Assembly: GCA_963757145.1 (NCBI GenBank)
Contig: CAVWQK010000001.1
Coordinates: 366,770 to 430,769, forward strand
Source: Acidiferrum sp963757145
GTDB taxonomy: Bacteria; Acidobacteriota; Terriglobia; Acidiferrales; UBA7541
Reading direction: 5' to 3'
DNA: 64,000 nt
Part shown: positions 62,506-64,000 of the stretch, in pieces
Position numbering within the stretch: the first letter of the stretch is position 1
Layout of the letters: each line of letters begins with the position of its first letter
Notes under the pieces: generated by a model
The model's database searches: none
The model's input: only the letters and a program-made list of their open reading frames with translations
What the model was told of the DNA's origin: nothing
Made by a program: the position numbers and the translations under genes

Positions 62506-62822
62506 CGCATTCTCCTCTCCAAAAACGATTTGGTACTCTCAACTGTCAACGACAATCACCAGACCGGTCTCGGTTGGATGCTCAGCGCGTCGCTCGGATG
62601 TAGTATTTTTTTTTAAGGCTAATCCTGATTAACGCGGTTTTACGCGACGCAATATAAAAGGGCGCGCCGTAAGTCCTGACAAACGCCGTAACCTTCCAAG
62701 TGGAATCTTGGCGCGGCCAGTTTCCGGTATCCCGACTAACAGTTTGTTGAAAAATACCGTTCCGCTGCAACTTTGATTTGAAGAAACTCGTCTGAGAGAA
62801 GGAAGGTCGAGGAGGCGAGCGA
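62506..62822. other. Intergenic; left end of the IS5-type element probably lies here
   Basis: No gene. A candidate left end near 62740 (CAGTTTGTTGAAAAA) could be checked against the right end, which is beyond the window. Confidence 0.3.
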
Positions 62823-63890
62823 ATGCGCGGCGACGATGACCAGCAAGAAGGAATGTTCAGCTACATTTCTCCAGAGAAGCGCGTACCCGCAGATCATCCG
62901 CTGCGACCGCTGCGCAAGATAGTGGACGAGATTCTAAAAGAGATGTCGCCGAAGTTTCAGAAGCTGTACTCCAAAGTGGGGCGCCCCTCGATTGCGCCAG
63001 AGCGACTGTTGAGATCGCTGCTGTTGCAGATCTTTTATTCGGTACGCAGCGAGCGAATGCTGATCGAACAGCTACAGTACAACCTATTGTTCCGGTGGTT
63101 CGTAGGGATGGAGATGGACCAGACGGTGTGGAACCACGCGGTATACAGCAAGAATCGGGAGCGTTTGCTGAACGAAGAGATTGCGGAATCGTTTTTCCAG
63201 CGGGTGCTGGAACGTGCCAAGCCGTACATGTCGGATGAGCATTTCACGGTGGACGGAACGTTGATCGAAGCTTGGGCCAGTCATAAGAGTTTCCGGCCCA
63301 AGGACGGATCTGGAAAACCTCCCGACGTGGGAGGCGATGTGGACTTTCGCGGAGAGAAGCGCAAGAACCAGACACATGAATCAACCACCGATCCGGATGC
63401 CCGGTTATTCACCAAGTCCCGAGGAAGCGAGGCGAAGCTGAGCTACCTGGGACATGTATTGATGGAGAATCGAAACGGGCTATTGCTGCAGACCTTTCTG
63501 AGCGAGGCGAGTGGAAGAGCGGAGCGGGATGCTGCGCTGCTGATGGCGGAAGCGCTCCCAGCCGGAAAGCGCGTGACCTTGGGAGGCGCCAAGAACTACG
63601 ACACCCAGGAATTCGTTCGAGAACTGCGGGGGATGAACATCACCCCACATGTGGCGCAGAACACCACCAAGCGTAGGAGCGCGGTGGACGAGCGAACCGT
63701 GCGACATGCGGGGTACGCGGTGAGTCAGCGGAAGCGGAAACGAGTGGAGCAATCGTTCGGGTGGATGAAGATGATCGGGATGCTAAAGAAAGTGAAGTTG
63801 CGAGGGATCGAGAAGGTCGGGTGGCTGTTTACCTTCACCGGAGCTGCTTACAACCTGTGTCGATTGCGAAACCTGATGGCCAGAACATGA
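62823..63890 (+). CDS. IS5-family (DDE_Tnp_1, DUF772-type) transposase; second catalytic Asp appears to be Ala
   Basis: 355 residues, full length. DUF772-type N-terminus (PADHPLRPLRKIVDEILKEM, LLRSLLLQIFYSVRSERMLI, FRWFVGMEMDQTVW), first catalytic Asp in FTVDGTLIEAWAS, third acidic residue in VEQSFGWMKMIG. The second Asp is expected in LG-G-D-K-x-Y-D, but the codons read TLGGAKNYDT with GCC (Ala). The gene is therefore intact but probably not active unless that position is not essential. Confidence 0.85.
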   Translation: MRGDDDQQEGMFSYISPEKRVPADHPLRPLRKIVDEILKEMSPKFQKLYSKVGRPSIAPERLLRSLLLQIFYSVRSERMLIEQLQYNLLFRWFVGMEMDQTVWNHAVYSKNRERLLNEEIAESFFQRVLERAKPYMSDEHFTVDGTLIEAWASHKSFRPKDGSGKPPDVGGDVDFRGEKRKNQTHESTTDPDARLFTKSRGSEAKLSYLGHVLMENRNGLLLQTFLSEASGRAERDAALLMAEALPAGKRVTLGGAKNYDTQEFVRELRGMNITPHVAQNTTKRRSAVDERTVRHAGYAVSQRKRKRVEQSFGWMKMIGMLKKVKLRGIEKVGWLFTFTGAAYNLCRLRNLMART

Positions 63891-64000
63891 TGGGGGATAT
63901 TCCTTTCGGTCTCGCAGAGTATCTCGAGCGACCTGAAGCGCCCAAGCCGCAGTAAGAAACCCAGAATTCCGATACCGAAAGACTAAAAAAACCAGATTAT

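Overview
The window reads as a chromosome segment of an acidobacterium (Terriglobia / Koribacter-like). The basis is two very long Oar-type TonB-dependent receptors with N-terminal carboxypeptidase-regulatory domains, many orphan response regulators, a winged-helix plus TPR regulator, small zinc-ribbon proteins, and transposase types common in that phylum. No rRNA gene, convincing tRNA gene or CRISPR array was seen. Product names come from recognising families and motifs by eye, not from database searches.

Layout. 1-8.7 kb: tail of a LolA-like protein, a decayed GGDEF/RelE mosaic, a Tat-exported amidohydrolase, a hybrid periplasmic-binding/PAS histidine kinase split by an internal ISL3 transposase fragment, and a TonB receptor. 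9-18.7 kb: receiver-only response regulators, a resolvase relic, a frameshifted DHFR-like gene, a secreted alpha/beta hydrolase, small proteins, and a LuxR-type regulator that seems to start at ATT. 19.5-25.1 kb: a compact five-gene operon for a Tat-exported molybdenum hydroxylase resembling E. coli PaoABC, with a membrane cytochrome b and a small protein of unknown role. 25-37.9 kb: a broken SpoIIE phosphatase, a cupin gene divergent from a CadC-like TPR regulator, more orphan regulators, zinc-ribbon proteins and acidobacterial envelope proteins. 38-42.3 kb: transposon debris (IS30, IS110), a LuxR-type regulator, a di-haem peroxidase-like protein and AbiE toxin-antitoxin remnants. 42.5-51.1 kb: a secreted hydrolase, a second TonB receptor, and a divergent FadR-type regulator, dehydrogenase, M24 hydrolase and dctA-like set. 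Two TGGTNNNACCA palindromes lie in the divergent promoter region; the dctA-like transporter is cut off after 46 residues. 51.1-58.6 kb: an island-like patchwork of a frameshifted resolvase, truncated genes, a duplicated helix-turn-helix gene, a beta-helix protein and a frameshifted IS256-type element. 59-64 kb: a zinc-binding hypothetical, a paralogue of the 39 kb LuxR-type regulator, a crotonase and an IS5-type transposase whose second catalytic Asp appears to be Ala.

Overall the segment is rich in gene decay. At least fifteen genes are truncated, frameshifted or interrupted, and four short copies of one transposase C-terminal tail are scattered through it. The best-supported intact units are the molybdenum hydroxylase operon and the FadR-type regulator with its TonB receptor and catabolic genes. 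Seven receiver domains are present, but the only sensor kinase is broken, so the receivers must take phosphate from kinases elsewhere or act in another way.
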